The notes beneath the pieces were generated by a model. The model was given only the letters and a program-made list of their open reading frames with translations, was not told the origin of the DNA and did not search any database. A DNA stretch of 64,000 nucleotides, from contig NC_088681.1 in assembly GCF_950023065.1 (NCBI RefSeq), positions 43,310,836 to 43,374,835 on the forward strand, given 5' to 3'. This DNA is from Planococcus citri (lineage: Eukaryota; Arthropoda; Insecta; Hemiptera; Pseudococcidae). The number at the start of each line of letters is the position of its first letter. Within the stretch, counting starts at the first letter, position 1. Positions 33,001 through 46,932 of this stretch are shown here, piece by piece. The position numbers and the translations under genes were made by a program.

Positions 33001-35394
33001 TGGAAAAACAATAAAATGTCGACTTTGGACTTGTGATCATTTTTTTTTTAGCTAGATTTCAACTTTTCAATTCTGAAAACTTTACGTTTCCTTCAAGTTC
33101 TGCTGATAGATTCAGATATCCTGTTTCATATTAACCCCCATGGGCTAATGAAAATCATACGAAATCCATATTATCCAGCACCAAAACTCACATCATGAAA
33201 AATATGATGATAAACTTGATGATCACCCTATAAACAAGCTGAATGCATTTTAGTATTGTGTATGCGATTCCATTATTATGTACTTCTCTTCTATAGCACA
33301 AAAGCGAGAAACTGAACACGAAGGTGGAGAAAGGTACAACCCTGGGCCACGAGCCACTAAGGGGTTGGTAGTTATAGATACCAGAATAGATACAGTTTAC
33401 ATGAGGTCAGATACGGTATTCTTATACTTACATCGACTAATAATTGTACTTACAAGGTAGTAGCTTTTACGATGATAGCTTTTATAAACATGAGATAGGC
33501 TACTTAGTTGAGCTGTAACGGCATCGCCGACGTCATCATCAGCACAAAACCAGTACCCTAAGGATACAGTAAGCTATGCTCTATGCAGCAGTTTCGTTAT
33601 TTTTTTGAACTCGAATTGAACAATTTCCAAGTAAATTCCATCTATGGTATTTTTTCTGGTCATTTTGTAGTTCTCCTTCAGCCTTCACACATTAATATTT
33701 TAGCTTCACTGCAGGTGATTATCGTTTCTCGTTTATAATCACACGAATAGGTATATCTATTTTACGCCAATTCTGCTACCATGTCCACAAAATACACCTC
33801 CAGAGAAAAAGACGAAATGGCAATATTTTCCGACAGTTGTTTTCCACTTTGATACATATTCCATCTTTCATATTGTGCGATGATTCGCGGCGTCATCGTC
33901 GCAACGCTCGTTTAATATTCTGGACCATGTTCGCGTCGATATTTCTAATTTGCGCGGCCGCGCCGTGCCTCTCTTCAGTCATCGTGCGTTTTCGTTGTTC
34001 CATCTTTTTGCAAATAAAACTCTCTCGTTCTGTGAAAAACAAGAAAACACTCTTTTCTCTCGCTTTCGCTCTCTTCACGTGCCCGACGTCGCCACCGCCG
34101 CCAAATTCGAATACAGTTCCAAAAAGGAAATATCTTCGGAAAAGCGCGCGCGAATATAATGTAAATGGATAGCAATTTTCTGAACCAATGAACCGAAAAT
34201 AGAACAATGTGTTTGGAATTTCAGCGGTGTTCCGACCGAGTAAACTAATCAACGCGCCGCGGCAATTCCTGCGGGATTTGTACGGTGCGGTGACGACTCC
34301 GCAATTAGAATTTTGAATTTCTGCTACTCGACTCCGTATATGCTTACATCGCATCGCATCGTATCATAGGTACCTACTTCTCTAAATAACCTTACTTTTC
34401 TCTCCCACTTCGCTCGCTGCTTTCGTAAACTACCTCGATATTTTAGCCTCAAGGTGTATCTCTATACGCGGTATTTCGCTTATTCTTGCCAACAACGACG
34501 TGAGAGAACCAATACACACGCAATTTTCGATACCTATCTGTACACACACAAACAGGTGAACAAATACGCGGCTTTCCGTAAGTTCAACTTTCGTCTTTCG
34601 ATTCGGGCGCGAAAATTGTAATTCAACTAATGAAACAGATATGCGCAAAAATACGAACATCAATAATCAGGAGTAAAAATCTCTTTTGCATTCTTCATAC
34701 ATGAGGTGATTTACTAATGACTTTCTAATCCATGTTCTCGTCAGATATTCAAGTCCAATTTTCATCACAAAGTTATTCTGTGATAATTGTGAGTTATTTT
34801 CAATCTTGAACTAGTCACCTTCACATAATATGTACTCGTAAGTACTTACATATTTGACGAAAAAAATCGTCAACTCTAACGCTCTGAGTACCTAATGAAG
34901 AAAATGAAAATGAAATTCATTTTTTAAAAACACTCACGCATTAAGTATGCGTGAGAAGATCGACGTTTCTTCAAATATCTACAAATCTTTTACAAAGAAC
35001 AAATTGAGTCACTTTTTTTGAAACATTTGTACACCAATAGACCATATTTGACTGACATCACAACATGGCGGATTTGGTCCTTATCAGTACCTTTTTCTTC
35101 AATTTTGGGGCAAATATCACGTATAAGTGGCACTTTTTAAAGAATTCTCCATGAATATGTAAAATTTTAAAAAACTAACCAGAAAAAACAAATTCTCGAA
35201 AATACTTCAGTTTTTCGGTATTTTAATTTAAAATTTATCTACTCGCGAGAAAAAAAGCGAAAAGTAATACTTTTTTCAGGATATTTGCCCCAAAAATTTA
35301 CTGATAAGAAGCGACAACGGCTCTAAATTTACCGATTGTTTACGTTTTCAAGATATGGACAATATCGTTCGAATATGGTCTATTTATCTGTTTA
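33001..35394. other. Unique stretch, CG-richer at 33840-34680
   Basis: 33840-34680 is CG-rich for this window (CGCGGCCGCGCC at 33954) with overlapping open frames on both strands up to 153 codons, none with a recognisable domain. It looks more like a promoter or 5' UTR exon region than a coding gene. Nothing else supported. Confidence 0.35.
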
Positions 35395-35397
35395 CAA

Positions 35398-36240
35398 TCG
35401 AATCGAATCATTTTGAACGAATATCGACTCATTTCCTTACTTTTTGGTGAATCATTCGCGAACGAATTGATTCGGATAAGTGACTCGTTCGCGAACAAAT
35501 CGACTTATTTCCTTACTTTTTGGTGAATCATTCGCGAACGAATTGAATAATTTTTGGTAATTCATTCGCGAACGAATTGAATAATTTTTGGTAAATCAAT
35601 CACGAACGAATTGAATAATTTTTGGTGAATCATTCGCGAACGAATTGATTCGGATAAGTGACTCGTTCGCGAACAAATCGACTCATTTCCTTACTTTTTG
35701 GTGAATCATTCGCGAACGAATTGAATAATTTTTGGTAAATCAATCACGAACGAATTGAATAATTTTTGGTGAATCATTCGCGAACGAATTGATTCGGATA
35801 AGTGACTCGTTCACGAACGAATCGATTCATTTCCTTACTTTTTGTTGAATCATTCACGAACGAATTGAATTATTTTTGGTGAATCATTCGCGGACGAATT
35901 GATTCATAATCGCGAACGAATCGATTTGGATAAGTGACTCGTTCATGAACGAATCGATTCATTTCCTAACTTTTTGTTGAATCATTCACGAACGAATTGA
36001 ATAATTTTTGGTGAATCATTCGCGAACGAATCGATTCGGATAAGTGACTCGTTCATGAACGAATCGATTCATTTCCTTACTTTTTAATGAATCATTCACG
36101 AACGAATTGAATAATTTTCGGTGAATCATTCTTGAACGAATTGAATAGTTTTTGGTGAATCATTCGCGAATGAATTGATTGGTATAAGTGACTCGTTCGC
36201 ACGTTTGCGAACGAATCGATTCATTTACTTAATTTTTAAT
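35398..36240. repeat. Minisatellite built on TTCGCGAACGAAT, about 840 bp
   Basis: Two unit types alternate. The short one, about 34-35 bp, contains ATTCGCGAACGAATTGAAT and AATTTTTGGT. The long one, about 76 bp, inserts CGGATAAGTGACTCGTTCGC and ATTTCCTTACTTTTTGGTGA. More than a dozen ATTCGCGAACGAATT-type cores are present. The core is a near-palindrome, so each unit can form a small hairpin. Confidence 0.88.
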
Positions 36241-37600
36241 TGAATAATTTCAATCGGTCCAAAGGTTCCTGAGAAATTACATTTTAAATGTATTTTGTGC
36301 AAAGTCGCCCCATGAAAATTACCAAAAACTCGACTTTGTTTGCGATTAGCCTCAAAAGCTGCAAAGTTTTGGATCATGGCGATTGTCTTCCCTTGTAGGA
36401 ACGGCGAATGACGAGCTGGTGAGACTTCAAGTTTCATAAAAATTGGTTCAGTCGTTCATCAGCGTAATCATTTAAAAGTGAAAAATGTTGAAAAAAATTT
36501 TGTCGCTCGATAAACTTGGAAGCTTTGAACTTTGAAACATGATGATCACGACGAAATGTCCGGCTATAGTGGTGATATTTTAAGTTTGATCAAAGTCGGT
36601 CCAAAGGTTCCTGAGAAATTAAATTTTAAATGAATTTTTGTACAAATTCACCCCAATGAATCATTCAAAAAAAAATTGTTTCAAGGGCGATTTCTAAACA
36701 TTTCCATGATGTATAAACTTTTCTGAGTAAGGTGAACTAAATGTAAATTATTCCTTTAATTCAACTCTCACACATCAAGAACTGCTAGTTTTAAACCATC
36801 CTGGAGCCGCCAGCGAATTTTCAGTTTCTCCAAAAACTTCAAATCATTCTGAAAAAGCCAAAACTGAACTTAAGCACCTAAAACTTTAGTCGATGGTTAA
36901 GTGGCACCCTTCAACTTTTCTGGGCGGTTACAACGGAATTTCAGTAGTGCCAATTCAAAAATGAATTTTCGACCAATCAGTAAAAATAATAGAAAATTGT
37001 GAAAAAATCAAAGTTTCAGAGAAGGTATAAGAAACGAACGCTGCCTGTTTTGAAAACGACTTACGTATTTTGAATGATTTTGGACTCTCCAGAACAATGA
37101 GAATTTTTTGGAGAAAAAAAGGGTGCCTCCCTAATCCTGGGTAAAATAAATGAAAATCTCCTGGATTGGGATTTTTGAAATTTTAATTGAACATTGTTAG
37201 GTACCTCTAAAAAAAAAAATGTTGGATCCAAAAAAATATTTCCTTGTCCCTTCCTCCCTTCCCCCTTGCGCATAATGACGAAACAACTTTTTTCAGGGGA
37301 AAAATCATATACTTCAACGAGCTTTGAATTATCTGAAAAATAGATCGACGCAGAATCTCAAATTTCTTCATTTGGGACCGGTCCATTTTTTCCTAAACAG
37401 GTTGGGTAGCGACAGAAGCGAAAAACACGAATTTTTCAAAAATGCCCTCTCTTTATGAGCCCATTTCTCCCCTCCAGGGGAACCTCCAGAGCTGAAACTT
37501 TTTCTGAGTAACTTCCAACTCAAAGTGAAGGTCCCTGTTGAATTTGGTCAAAATCCGCTAAGTGTTGTTTTTTTTTCGTGACGCATCCTAGCTGACGTTC
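36241..37600. repeat. Repeat-rich spacer with a direct repeat pair and R1 fragment
   Basis: TCGGTCCAAAGGTTCCTGAG occurs at about 36255 and 36597, followed in both by AAATT, TTTTAAATG and a CACCCCA/CGCCCCA phrase. The R1 core lies at 36795-36850. No gene. Confidence 0.6.
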
Positions 37601-40499
37601 TCGAATTTTTTGAACACACTGTACCACTGCGGCAACTTAGATATTATACCTATACAACTTTAACCGAAAACGAGAAAACTTGTACTAACCAATCGAACTG
37701 AAAACTTAGCCGGTCAGCTATACATAATACAAAGAGAAAACTAACCGACGTATTTGTTATATCCTCGCTCAACTACCTTAACGCACAGAAACAAAAAGTT
37801 ATTTCGTTATACAGTCGGGCGTTGATTACATAATCAAAGAACTTTATACCAACTTGTTAATTTTTTCGATTATACGGTAAAACCACCGAGAAAATACAAC
37901 AAAGAAAACCTAAGTGCACCTCTTTAGAAATCACAATGGGTACACCTTAATCTGGAACATTTTTCGATGAACTTTATATAAAGCGAAATTCCATTTTCGT
38001 GCTAAACACGTGGATCACGGGGCTATACAGATTTTGTATGTAGGATAAGTTGAAAGCATATCAGATAATTAAATAAAATTACACATGTAATCCATCCAGA
38101 CTTATATTCAGAGGAAATGAATTCATTTAAGGTGGAGTACAATAGAGAATTTTGTACTTATTAGGTATTTTTTGGATGTTCAACGACACAAAAAAAAACT
38201 TGATTTTTCTCACAGTCATATTTTAATTTAAAGAGAGAGAGAGGATGACTTTTCATTTTCTCAAATACCTACTCCTAGTTTTCCAGACCAACTGCAACTT
38301 TTCCATTTTGTTACACGCTATTAGACACGTAAAGTACTCCAGAACTTCAGAAGTCAAGAAAGAAGGAAAGAAGTATTGAAATAATTTTTCAAAATCGCAA
38401 TCATCTCAATAGATTTAACCTTTCACAGCTCTGAAAAAAAATCTCCTCGTCACAATCTTCAAATCTTAAACCGATCCCCCCCCCTACTCTCTGCATTTCC
38501 CACATCACTTTCTACGTACTTATTTAATACGCAACAACCACAATTAATTATCGTACACGAGAGTAAAAATCTCATAACACATCGAGCAAAACGAGAAAAC
38601 ATCCCTGTTGCAGAGATGAAAAAAAAAGGGAAAAAGGTGTTTCTACTAATTAAACTACACGACAGCGTCTGAACTCGCGTCTAACAACACGTTACAAAAT
38701 TTAAAATCCGACAGTTTTTCCATTTTCCCTCCTCGTAAACAACATCGTCGTCGCGCATAAACAACGAAGAAAATTTTCAAAAAAGTTAAAATAATTTACG
38801 CAAAATATGGCGATGATGACGACAACCACGGTGTTATTCGCTCTCCCTCTTGCTTTCTGCCTTCATCTTCCATTCTTCTACTGTATCTCGCGTCGCTATC
38901 TTCATTTTTAATAAACAAAACGAAAAACAAAACGAAAAACAAAAACAAAACAACCAAACTTAATTCTCTCTGTTGCGCCCGTTCGTATCTGCTTGAGAAA
39001 ATTTTCCTACTCTCGTATTCTTCACGCATATTTTAATATACACGCCGTACTTTTTATAAAGCTGCTATACTTATTTTCTTCTCGACGAAAAACTTCATCC
39101 CCGTTGGTATGTATAACTTTTTCTATACATAAGTATGAGAATATGGGTACCAAAAAGTTATATTTTTATAATATAATAATAATTTACTTAGTAAGTAAAA
39201 GTATAGGAACGTGAATATAACATAAACGCAAATACAGATAGGTACCTAAACTTACATTTTAATTTATTCTTTTAGTTAACTTATAATGAAATCCGAGTTC
39301 TTAAATCCTTTAGATTGGTAAAGTAGCAAGTTATACCTTCGCTAGGGTATCACCCAGACATTGCTAAAACAAAAGCGCCAATCTTAAACCTCCTTTGAGA
39401 TCATCTTCCTACAACTTCTTTTCATCTTGGGGCTATTTTATGCCCATTTCACTTGACCAAAAAAAAAATCATTTACATTCTAAGCAAATTTGTCATTTGT
39501 TATTACATTTTTCCGTACACTAAATCTTTGCTTTGCTTTTGATGCTTCATATACGTGGCGGCGAGTCTCGCTGAACAAAAGGTTCGCTATGAAAAGAAAC
39601 ACGGCTTTCGTAGTGGGGTCAGGTATTAAAAGATGAATACTTTTGGGGTCGAGGGACCGTAGAATCTTAACTTTGCTTCGACTCTCTTATTGATGCATTA
39701 AAAGCTCGTAATCAAAGCTTTTATTCCCTCGACTTAATATCCCCAGTAGTATCATCTCTTTATGGCGCACCACTCTTTCAATCACTTTGTATAGTGTAAA
39801 AATGATTCAGACACTATTAGTCCTCTTTGCCATATAACGTAGGTACTATATCTATATTCTCTCCTACGAGTATATACTGCCATAATAAGGGGTAACTAAA
39901 ATACACGGTATTATTAAAAACAACAATACCAGTCGAGCTAGAAAAAAAAAAAAGGCCTATAAACCTATCTACGCTTTATAAGTTTACACTGCATGCTTCC
40001 TGATGTTTTGCGCCAACAGTTCGGTAAATAAATTAATTATTCAAATTAACTTTTGAAAAATTATTATTATCAAGTTCATTATAATTTTGTTTCAGCTTCT
40101 TGCATTTTTTAAACCAAAAAAATAATAAACAGCTGTTTTAATCCCACTTGGGGTTTGATTAATGGGTTTAGCTGACCTCTATCAGCTAAACACTTCCAAA
40201 CGTGAGGATGAGTAGGTAAAGTGTATTCTGCATTTCTGCTCGTCTGGCGGTTCATCGTGTGCCATGGTCGTCGTGTGTGTCATATTAGAATACCGTTATA
40301 GGTATACATCTTACTTTTGGGTAGGTACTTAGGTAGGTATTTAAAAATATTTCCCATTAATTTCGAATGAACGTATTATGCATGCTTGCCTACATTTGTC
40401 ATAATTTCGCGAGAAAAAATTACTTGAATATGAATGATGAACATACATATCCACTTAGGTATTTGAAATGACGCCTAGTATAATAAAATAATGGTATTT
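37601..40499. other. Spacer with CG-richer blocks
   Basis: 38500-39100 and 39540-39790 are unlike the repeats around them (for example CACGGCTTTCGTAGTGGGGT). A perfect 10-bp hairpin with a 6-nt loop lies at 40166-40191 (GTTTAGCTGA arm). No coding exon could be supported. Confidence 0.35.
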
Positions 40500-42480
40500 T
40501 TTTGGGGGGGGGGTCATTTTATTTTTGAAATGAATAGGCCTTAGACTGAACCTAATCTAAATTTTAGAGTTTTCGAGACCTAGGCAATCCTAATTAATTT
40601 TCACACTTGAATCAAGCGATTGCGAGACATAATTAATTTTAAAATTTAAAATAAACTCAATGTAAAATCTCGTATGTTGCCAAACCTGACCAATTTTTAA
40701 ATTACTCATAACCGAAGTTGATCTAAAATTTTGTGTTTGACAAACCTCATCAATTTACAAATCTGAAACATCTGAAATTTCGTGTTTAACAAACGTAATT
40801 AATTTTCAAATTTAAATTAAACCCAACTTAAAATTTTCAAGCTAGCAAACCCAACCAATTTTAAAAATTGAACCAAAACCGAACCTAAATTCCTCTCTGA
40901 TATAATCTAAGATTTCAGCATTGGAAAACCTAATCAAATTTCTAATTTACAGTAAAGGCACGTTCTCAATTTCTTCCTCGCAAAAATCACTCCAGTAGGA
41001 AACCAAAAAATAACCACAAACTAATCAAAAAATGATGTGACAAAACATGAGCAAAGTATTATAATGAAGAAATCGATCACCCCCCCCCCCATTACTTATT
41101 TCGATTTGAAATGTTCTAGTTTTTGAGGTATAATTTTAACTATTTTAGCAAAAAACAGGACTTTCTAGCAATAATTTGTAAAAAAGAGATACTTTTTCGA
41201 AATTCTTGTTTAAAAAATAAGATCAAGTAAGTACATATTTTGCAACTTTTTGATATCTTAAAGGGGATACTTTATAGAAATTCTTGCCAAAAACATGAGA
41301 ATTTTCGGAAACTTTTGACAAAAAAAAAACAACAAACAATATTAAGGTTTTTGAGCAACTGAAAATTCTTCAATTTTTTTTGAACGTTTGTGCTCTTTGG
41401 CCTTGTACAGTAGGTATTTCAATCTACTAATTCAACCTTTCAGATTTTGTTACAAAAAAGTGTGCATTTTTTGGGAATTTTTGCTATTTTTGGTTGATAC
41501 TGACACTGAGACTTTGGCAGTATTAGCAAGAGGCAAGCTTATTAGCAATTTTTGGAAAAAAGTAAAAAAGCAAGACTTTTTGACAGTTTTTGACGAAAAA
41601 AAATGAAAATTGTTGAAAATTTTTAGTAAAAATAAAGGCCTTTCAGCAATTTTGGAAAAAAACTTCGGATGAAAATCAAGACTTGGACAATTTTAGCAAA
41701 AAGCAAACATTTGGCAATTTTTGGAAAATTCTAGCAAAAAGCGAGACTTTTGGGTATTTTTTTTTCAAAGTGGGACTTTTTGATTTTTTTCCAAAAAGGC
41801 AACAATTTTTGGTACAAGATGAGACTTTTTGGCCATTGGAAATATTAGCAATGAGGAAAAGCTTTTTAGCAATTTTTGGCAGAAAGTAAAAAGGCGAGAC
41901 TTTTTGAGAATTTTTGATGAAAAATGAGAATTGTGGACAATTTTGATTTTAAAAAAACAAAACTTTACAGCAATTTCCGTGAAAAACGAAAATTGGAAAT
42001 TTTTGGCAAAAATCAAGACATTGACAATCGAATGCTTTTTGACTTGACAAGTTTAATAAGAAAGTTTTTGGTAAAAAAGCGATACTTTTTGGAAATGTTA
42101 GGAAAATTCTGACAAAAAATAAGTGAGACTTTTGGATATTTTTTTAAAGTGGCACCTTCTGATTGAGAATTTAAATTTTTGACAAGAAACGAGATTTTTT
42201 GGCAATTTTATAAAAATACCGCAATTCCCATAACCTAACCAGTGTTCTGAACCAAACTTAAAGCATCATTCTTGTGTTTTCCTGACCTAATGAATTTTAA
42301 GGTTTAAAATAAACCTTATTTATCCAAAATTTCAATGTTCTTAAACTTGATCAAGTTTTCTACCTAATCTAAAATTTCTGCCTTTCCAAACCTTACCAAT
42401 TTTCAAATTTAATTCAACCCTAATCTAAATTTCTACATTTACAAATAAGCAACAAATAGTATTGATGTTAGGAGATATTT
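40500..42480. repeat. Two degenerate AT-rich arrays
   Basis: 40540-40960 and 42230-42440 carry repeats of the type CCTAATCTAAAATTT with ACCAATTTT, about 55-65 bp apart. Between them, 41100-42220 carries AGCAATTTTTGGAAAA and GCGAGACTTTTTGG phrases at irregular short steps, like those at 31.3-33 kb. Open frames inside are repeat translations. Confidence 0.55.
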
Positions 42481-44150
42481 AATTTTTCCAAACAGCTGCC
42501 TAGGAAAAAAATGCAAAATCTTTCATATTTTGTATGATTTTCACAATTTTCTCCAATCAATAGGTACACTCTGCTAATCAAACACATCAATAAAATCGTT
42601 TCGTAAATAATCAAACGAAGATACACGACCAACGACTACATTTGAGTATGCTACATGCAGAGCACACGAAGCAATCAAATCTAATTAAATTTAACTCTTT
42701 AGTAAATCGAGCTCGTTTGTGTAGTTACATTTCGGAACCAGCCAACTATACACGTACACTACGTACCTAATACACTATGCTGGTATAATACGAGTACAAA
42801 ATACTCCACGAATGTAGCCTTTACGAGCAAACACATGTACAATGTATATAATTTACTACACAAACACAGACACACAAATATCAGCCAAAAGTGGCGCAAA
42901 GGGAAGGGCGACGATGATGCTTCTTGGTATTAAATTACGATAGCCGGATTACCACCATTGATTTCACTATGATTAAGGTTTCATTCACCACTGGGGGCAA
43001 ATTAATATCAGCTTTTTGTAGAAAAATATTTACTCTTCATCATTATGCGGTCTAGTGCAGTCGCTCTCCTTCTCTTCTCGTTTAATCCACTCTTTTTATA
43101 GGAGGCTTTTTCATTCGTATAATTACAACCATTATCAGATTTATTATAATCGCGTGGTATGAAATAAAAAAGGGCGAGGGAAATTTATCAATTTTCGATA
43201 TTGCTCGTATTTTCTAAATACCCACTCCATAGGAATAAGTCCCACAGCTCGCTCCGTAATCGAGAGATTTTTTTCAAAAATCGTTGTAAAAATGTATAGG
43301 TACCTCCTTCGAGTTAACCAGCACTCAACTATCGATGAAGCGTCAATTTTTAAATTCGATTAACCGGTTCATCACAACATAAGCACACGTTAACGTTACC
43401 TTTAAAAGAATTAAAAACCAAAATACGAGTAAAATAGACAACAACAAAAAATCCCCAACTCTACGAAAAACCCTTGAAAAACCGCAGCACACTTCAGCAA
43501 CGATACATGTCAACGATCTTACGCTTGTCAATAATAATGGTTTCATTTTTGGATAAATCATCGGTCGTCTTTCTCTCTCTCTCTCGTCTTCGCCATAAAC
43601 CTTGGTCAGGATTAGGTACGGATGAAAGGAGACATTTGATCGCTTAAAAGGCCAACATTTACGGATAAAAGATTGGTGACACGAGATCGGACTTTGGACA
43701 CGACCATCTCTCTCTCTCTCTCTCTATCCTTTTCTCTCTTGGTATATCGTGTACGAGCGACCGACGACGACGTATTAAAAGGTAACAGACCACTTCTCCA
43801 ACGCGCCAATGTTTTTCATTTTACTAAAAACTAGCGCTAAAATTGAGAAAAATGGCCTCGGCTTTTGTAAAACGGACACCACCAATTTTTGCTTGATTAC
43901 GCTAATTCACGCGCGCTCCTAACTCCCTATACCATCGAGATGTCCGCCAGAATTAGCGTTATTTATCAACCGAGTCTGTCGAAGCGAGAATTTTTGACAC
44001 GGCGCGATTCTCATCGTTAGTTGAGCGCAATTAAGAGGCGAATGAACAGAGCGATGAGATATCACATCACAGGTACTAACAGAGGATTTTCAAGTATTTT
44101 TATAATATGATGATGCTCGAATGATGCTCGTGCCTCCCTCTATTTTCAGA
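42481..44150. other. Unique stretch with CG-richer blocks
   Basis: 42890-43200 (GGATTACCACCATTGATTTC, CACTGGGGGCAAATTAATAT) and 43560-44060 are the least repeat-like sequences of this part. TC microsatellites lie at 43571-43585 and 43708-43726. No exon with recognisable homology. Confidence 0.35.
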
Positions 44151-45306
44151 TTTTCAAAAGTAAAGGGGGGGTGCAAAATTGGTTCAAAGGTAACAGACAA
44201 TACAAATTATGAAGCAAAACCTACTTAACTTTTGAGCTAACCATCAGCAAAAAAGCTTTGAATAAAATGCCATCGCATTTTTTTTTTCAAATTTTGTCGA
44301 CATTTCAGAGCTTACCAGAGAAACAAACTGGAGATGTTTTTAAAAAATTGACCTCAGCGAAATTGACCAAGCTATTTATTTTCTTCACATTTTCTGTGAT
44401 TTACACATTCAAAAATTCACTTTTCAACACAAACTTTTGGAATTTCACAGTAACAACTTGAAATGGTCGAGAGGTGTCTAATTAGCATCGACCAAAGTTA
44501 TAGGTGCGAAAATTCATTTTTGGCCCTTCTGGTGTGATTTGAAATTTCTGGAAAAAAGTAAAAAATCGCTAGAAGCTTCTGGAAGGCTCAAAACTAGTAG
44601 TAAAATTAAAATGTTGATGCGAAAAAAGTGAATTTAAGGAATCATTTACATTAGTTCACTTGTTGTTGGCTCCACAAAATTGCTATATTTTCATTAAAAA
44701 AGTTCAAAAATTGCCCCTACAAAAGCTTTTTTGACTTTTTAAAATTTTTAAGACATGTTTCTTTGATCTAGCGTGGTTTCATTCTAATCGAAGAATTCCA
44801 GTTCAAAAGAATCTCTCGTTAAAATTCAGGGTGTAATTTTCATTTCATCACAATAATTATTATGATAGCGAGAAATACCTACATCATTCAAATACATACG
44901 TATTGTATAGAGATAGAGCTGCTCTCTATAAGAACCTTCCCATACCATTATAAACTTGAGATAACTGGAGTCCAGTCAGAAAGTCAAGAATAAAGTAGAG
45001 AAAACGACATAGACCGACTTCTTGACTTGAATTTTCAACAGATGACAAGTTTTCGCTTTAAAAATGAATTACTAAATACCGGCTAGAATGATGAAAATTG
45101 TGATCTATGTACTTTATATTTATTTTCATCATGTGCAAAAAAAAAGTTTACAGAAGAAAAATGCAGGGCAAAAGATGTCAAATGTAGACAAAACTACGTA
45201 TAGCTATGCAGCTACAAGAGTAGTCAAAGCAACTATTTGCTTTTTGAAATTGATGTTCAAAAATTCATAAAATATCACAAAATTTTAGAGAAATTCTGCT
45301 CAAATG
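44151..45306. other. R1-related repeat sequence and spacer
   Basis: 44390-44660 is alike to 23420-23530 and, inverted, to 36720-36850. 44820-45300 is AT-rich with nothing recognised. Confidence 0.45.
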
Positions 45307-45314
45307 CTTCAAAT

Positions 45315-46238
45315 TAGGGATGAGGCCCCGACCAGGACCAGAGTCCGAAACCTAAAAAAACCGCAATCATTTCCTAAAAGCCCGATTGTCCAAGCCCTAA
45401 AACCTTAAAAACTGTAATCTACAAAGCCCTGGCCCAAAACCCGGAACCGTTTCCCCTGAAAATCAAGCTTCAAACATGAGACCCAAAACCCGAACCATGA
45501 TCAGGGCTTTTCGAGGCTTTTCAGGGCTTGTTACTAGCGTTTTTTTGGTACATATTCAGTACCTAGGTAGTTCATTGTTCATTAAAAAATAATACTTGAA
45601 AAATATGAATAATTATTAAAAATTCCAAAAAATTTTAATTCTAATTTTTAAAAAAAAAGAACTGTTGGATTTGAATATTTTGAGAAAAGCTAAAGCATAC
45701 TTACGCTAGTTCGTGCCAAGATTGTATAGATAAAAAAACGTGTTTAAAAAAAAACTTTTTTTGTCGTTTAAAACATTTTTTGTTTGTTTTAAAACTGAAA
45801 CAGTTCACTATTTTTTTCTTGTTTTAAACAAAAATTCATTTTTAAAAACTGAAAAAAGTGTTCAAATTATCATTTCAGTCTGTATATTCTGAGAATTAGA
45901 ACTAGGGGATTAAGCACATCGATAAAATCCTCATAAGACCAATGTAAATTCAAGTTCTCTGCCAGTCTGCTTGCAAATTAGGCAAAAAATATCCAGAAAT
46001 TCGGAATCTGCCCTTAAAATTTTTTTTTTTTCCAACAAAAAATCAAATGAGATTTTACTTTATTCTTCTTTAAAATTGCAATTTGAAGCCCTGGAAGCCT
46101 AAGCCTGGACACTGAGCCTTGAAACCCAAACCCAAAATTTCCTGGCCCATATTCAAGCCCAAGACTAATGAATTTTTGATTGAAGCCCAAGCCCTGAAAC
46201 CTGGAACCTGAAAAAAATCGTTCGGAGCTTCATCCCTG
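45315..46238. mobile_element. hAT-like non-autonomous element, 924 bp, 8-bp target duplication
   Basis: The ends TAGGGATGAGGCCCCGA and CAGGGATGAAGCTCCGA (inverse of the right end) are flanked on both sides by CTTCAAAT (45307-45314 and 46239-46246). An 8-bp duplication with (C/T)AGGG ends is the mark of the hAT superfamily. Both end regions are rich in AAGCCC and AAACCC words. No transposase ORF. Confidence 0.88.
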
Positions 46239-46246
46239 CTTCAAAT

Positions 46247-46932
46247 AACAAAAAAAAAAAGTGTTGAAAATAATGAAGGAAATGGTGTCAACTGTCAAGT
46301 CAAGTCTCCTCTCGTCCTCTCCAAGGAACGTTTCCAATCATGAATAAATGAATGATGAATACCTACGTTTTTTTTTTGAGTTGACTATTCAAAATCATTG
46401 CCTTAGAAAAATATTGTTTACAGCTTAGGAGCATTGGACGGAATGGAAATCAAGGGCAGAGCCGGTAAAGGATAGGGCAGTAAAATTATTTTGAAAAAAA
46501 TTCAATTATTTATCATTTCATCTTTCATCATTTTCATTTCATGTAGGTATTTTTGTTTTTCGATTCTGCATCATTCTCTAAGGTCTAAACTAAATCAAAA
46601 TAATCAGTCAGATAAACTAAAACTTCGACTCTTTGAGAAAAATATTAAATAATAAATAAAAAAATAGAATTAAAATTCAAAAATTTAAAAAAAATCCATA
46701 ACTAAAAAAAACAAACATTTTTAAAAAAAATTTTAAATAAAATCATAAAATGAAAAACAAAAACGCTCCAAGCGAGCCAATATCAAACTAGAATTTTTCA
46801 ACTCCCTTCAACCAGACATCAAGGCACCTCAAACCTCCGCGATAAACTAGCAAAACAAAAACAAACGAATTTTTGATATCATTGCCCAAAAATCGCGAAT
46901 ATCCAAAAAAAATTCAAAAAACTCGTTATAAA
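46247..46932. other. Upstream region of the wolframin gene
   Basis: AT-rich sequence with CCTCCGCGATAAACTAGC just before the first coding exon. No clear TATA box. The promoter and any 5' UTR must lie here or further upstream. Confidence 0.4.

Noticed and set aside
33893..34354. 153-codon open frame, minus strand, with overlapping frames on the plus strand
   Set aside because: CG-richer DNA gives long open frames on both strands. The translation has no family resemblance and is better read as promoter or UTR sequence.
36225..36437. Short open frames bordering the minisatellite
   Set aside because: Translations of repeat sequence with no independent support.
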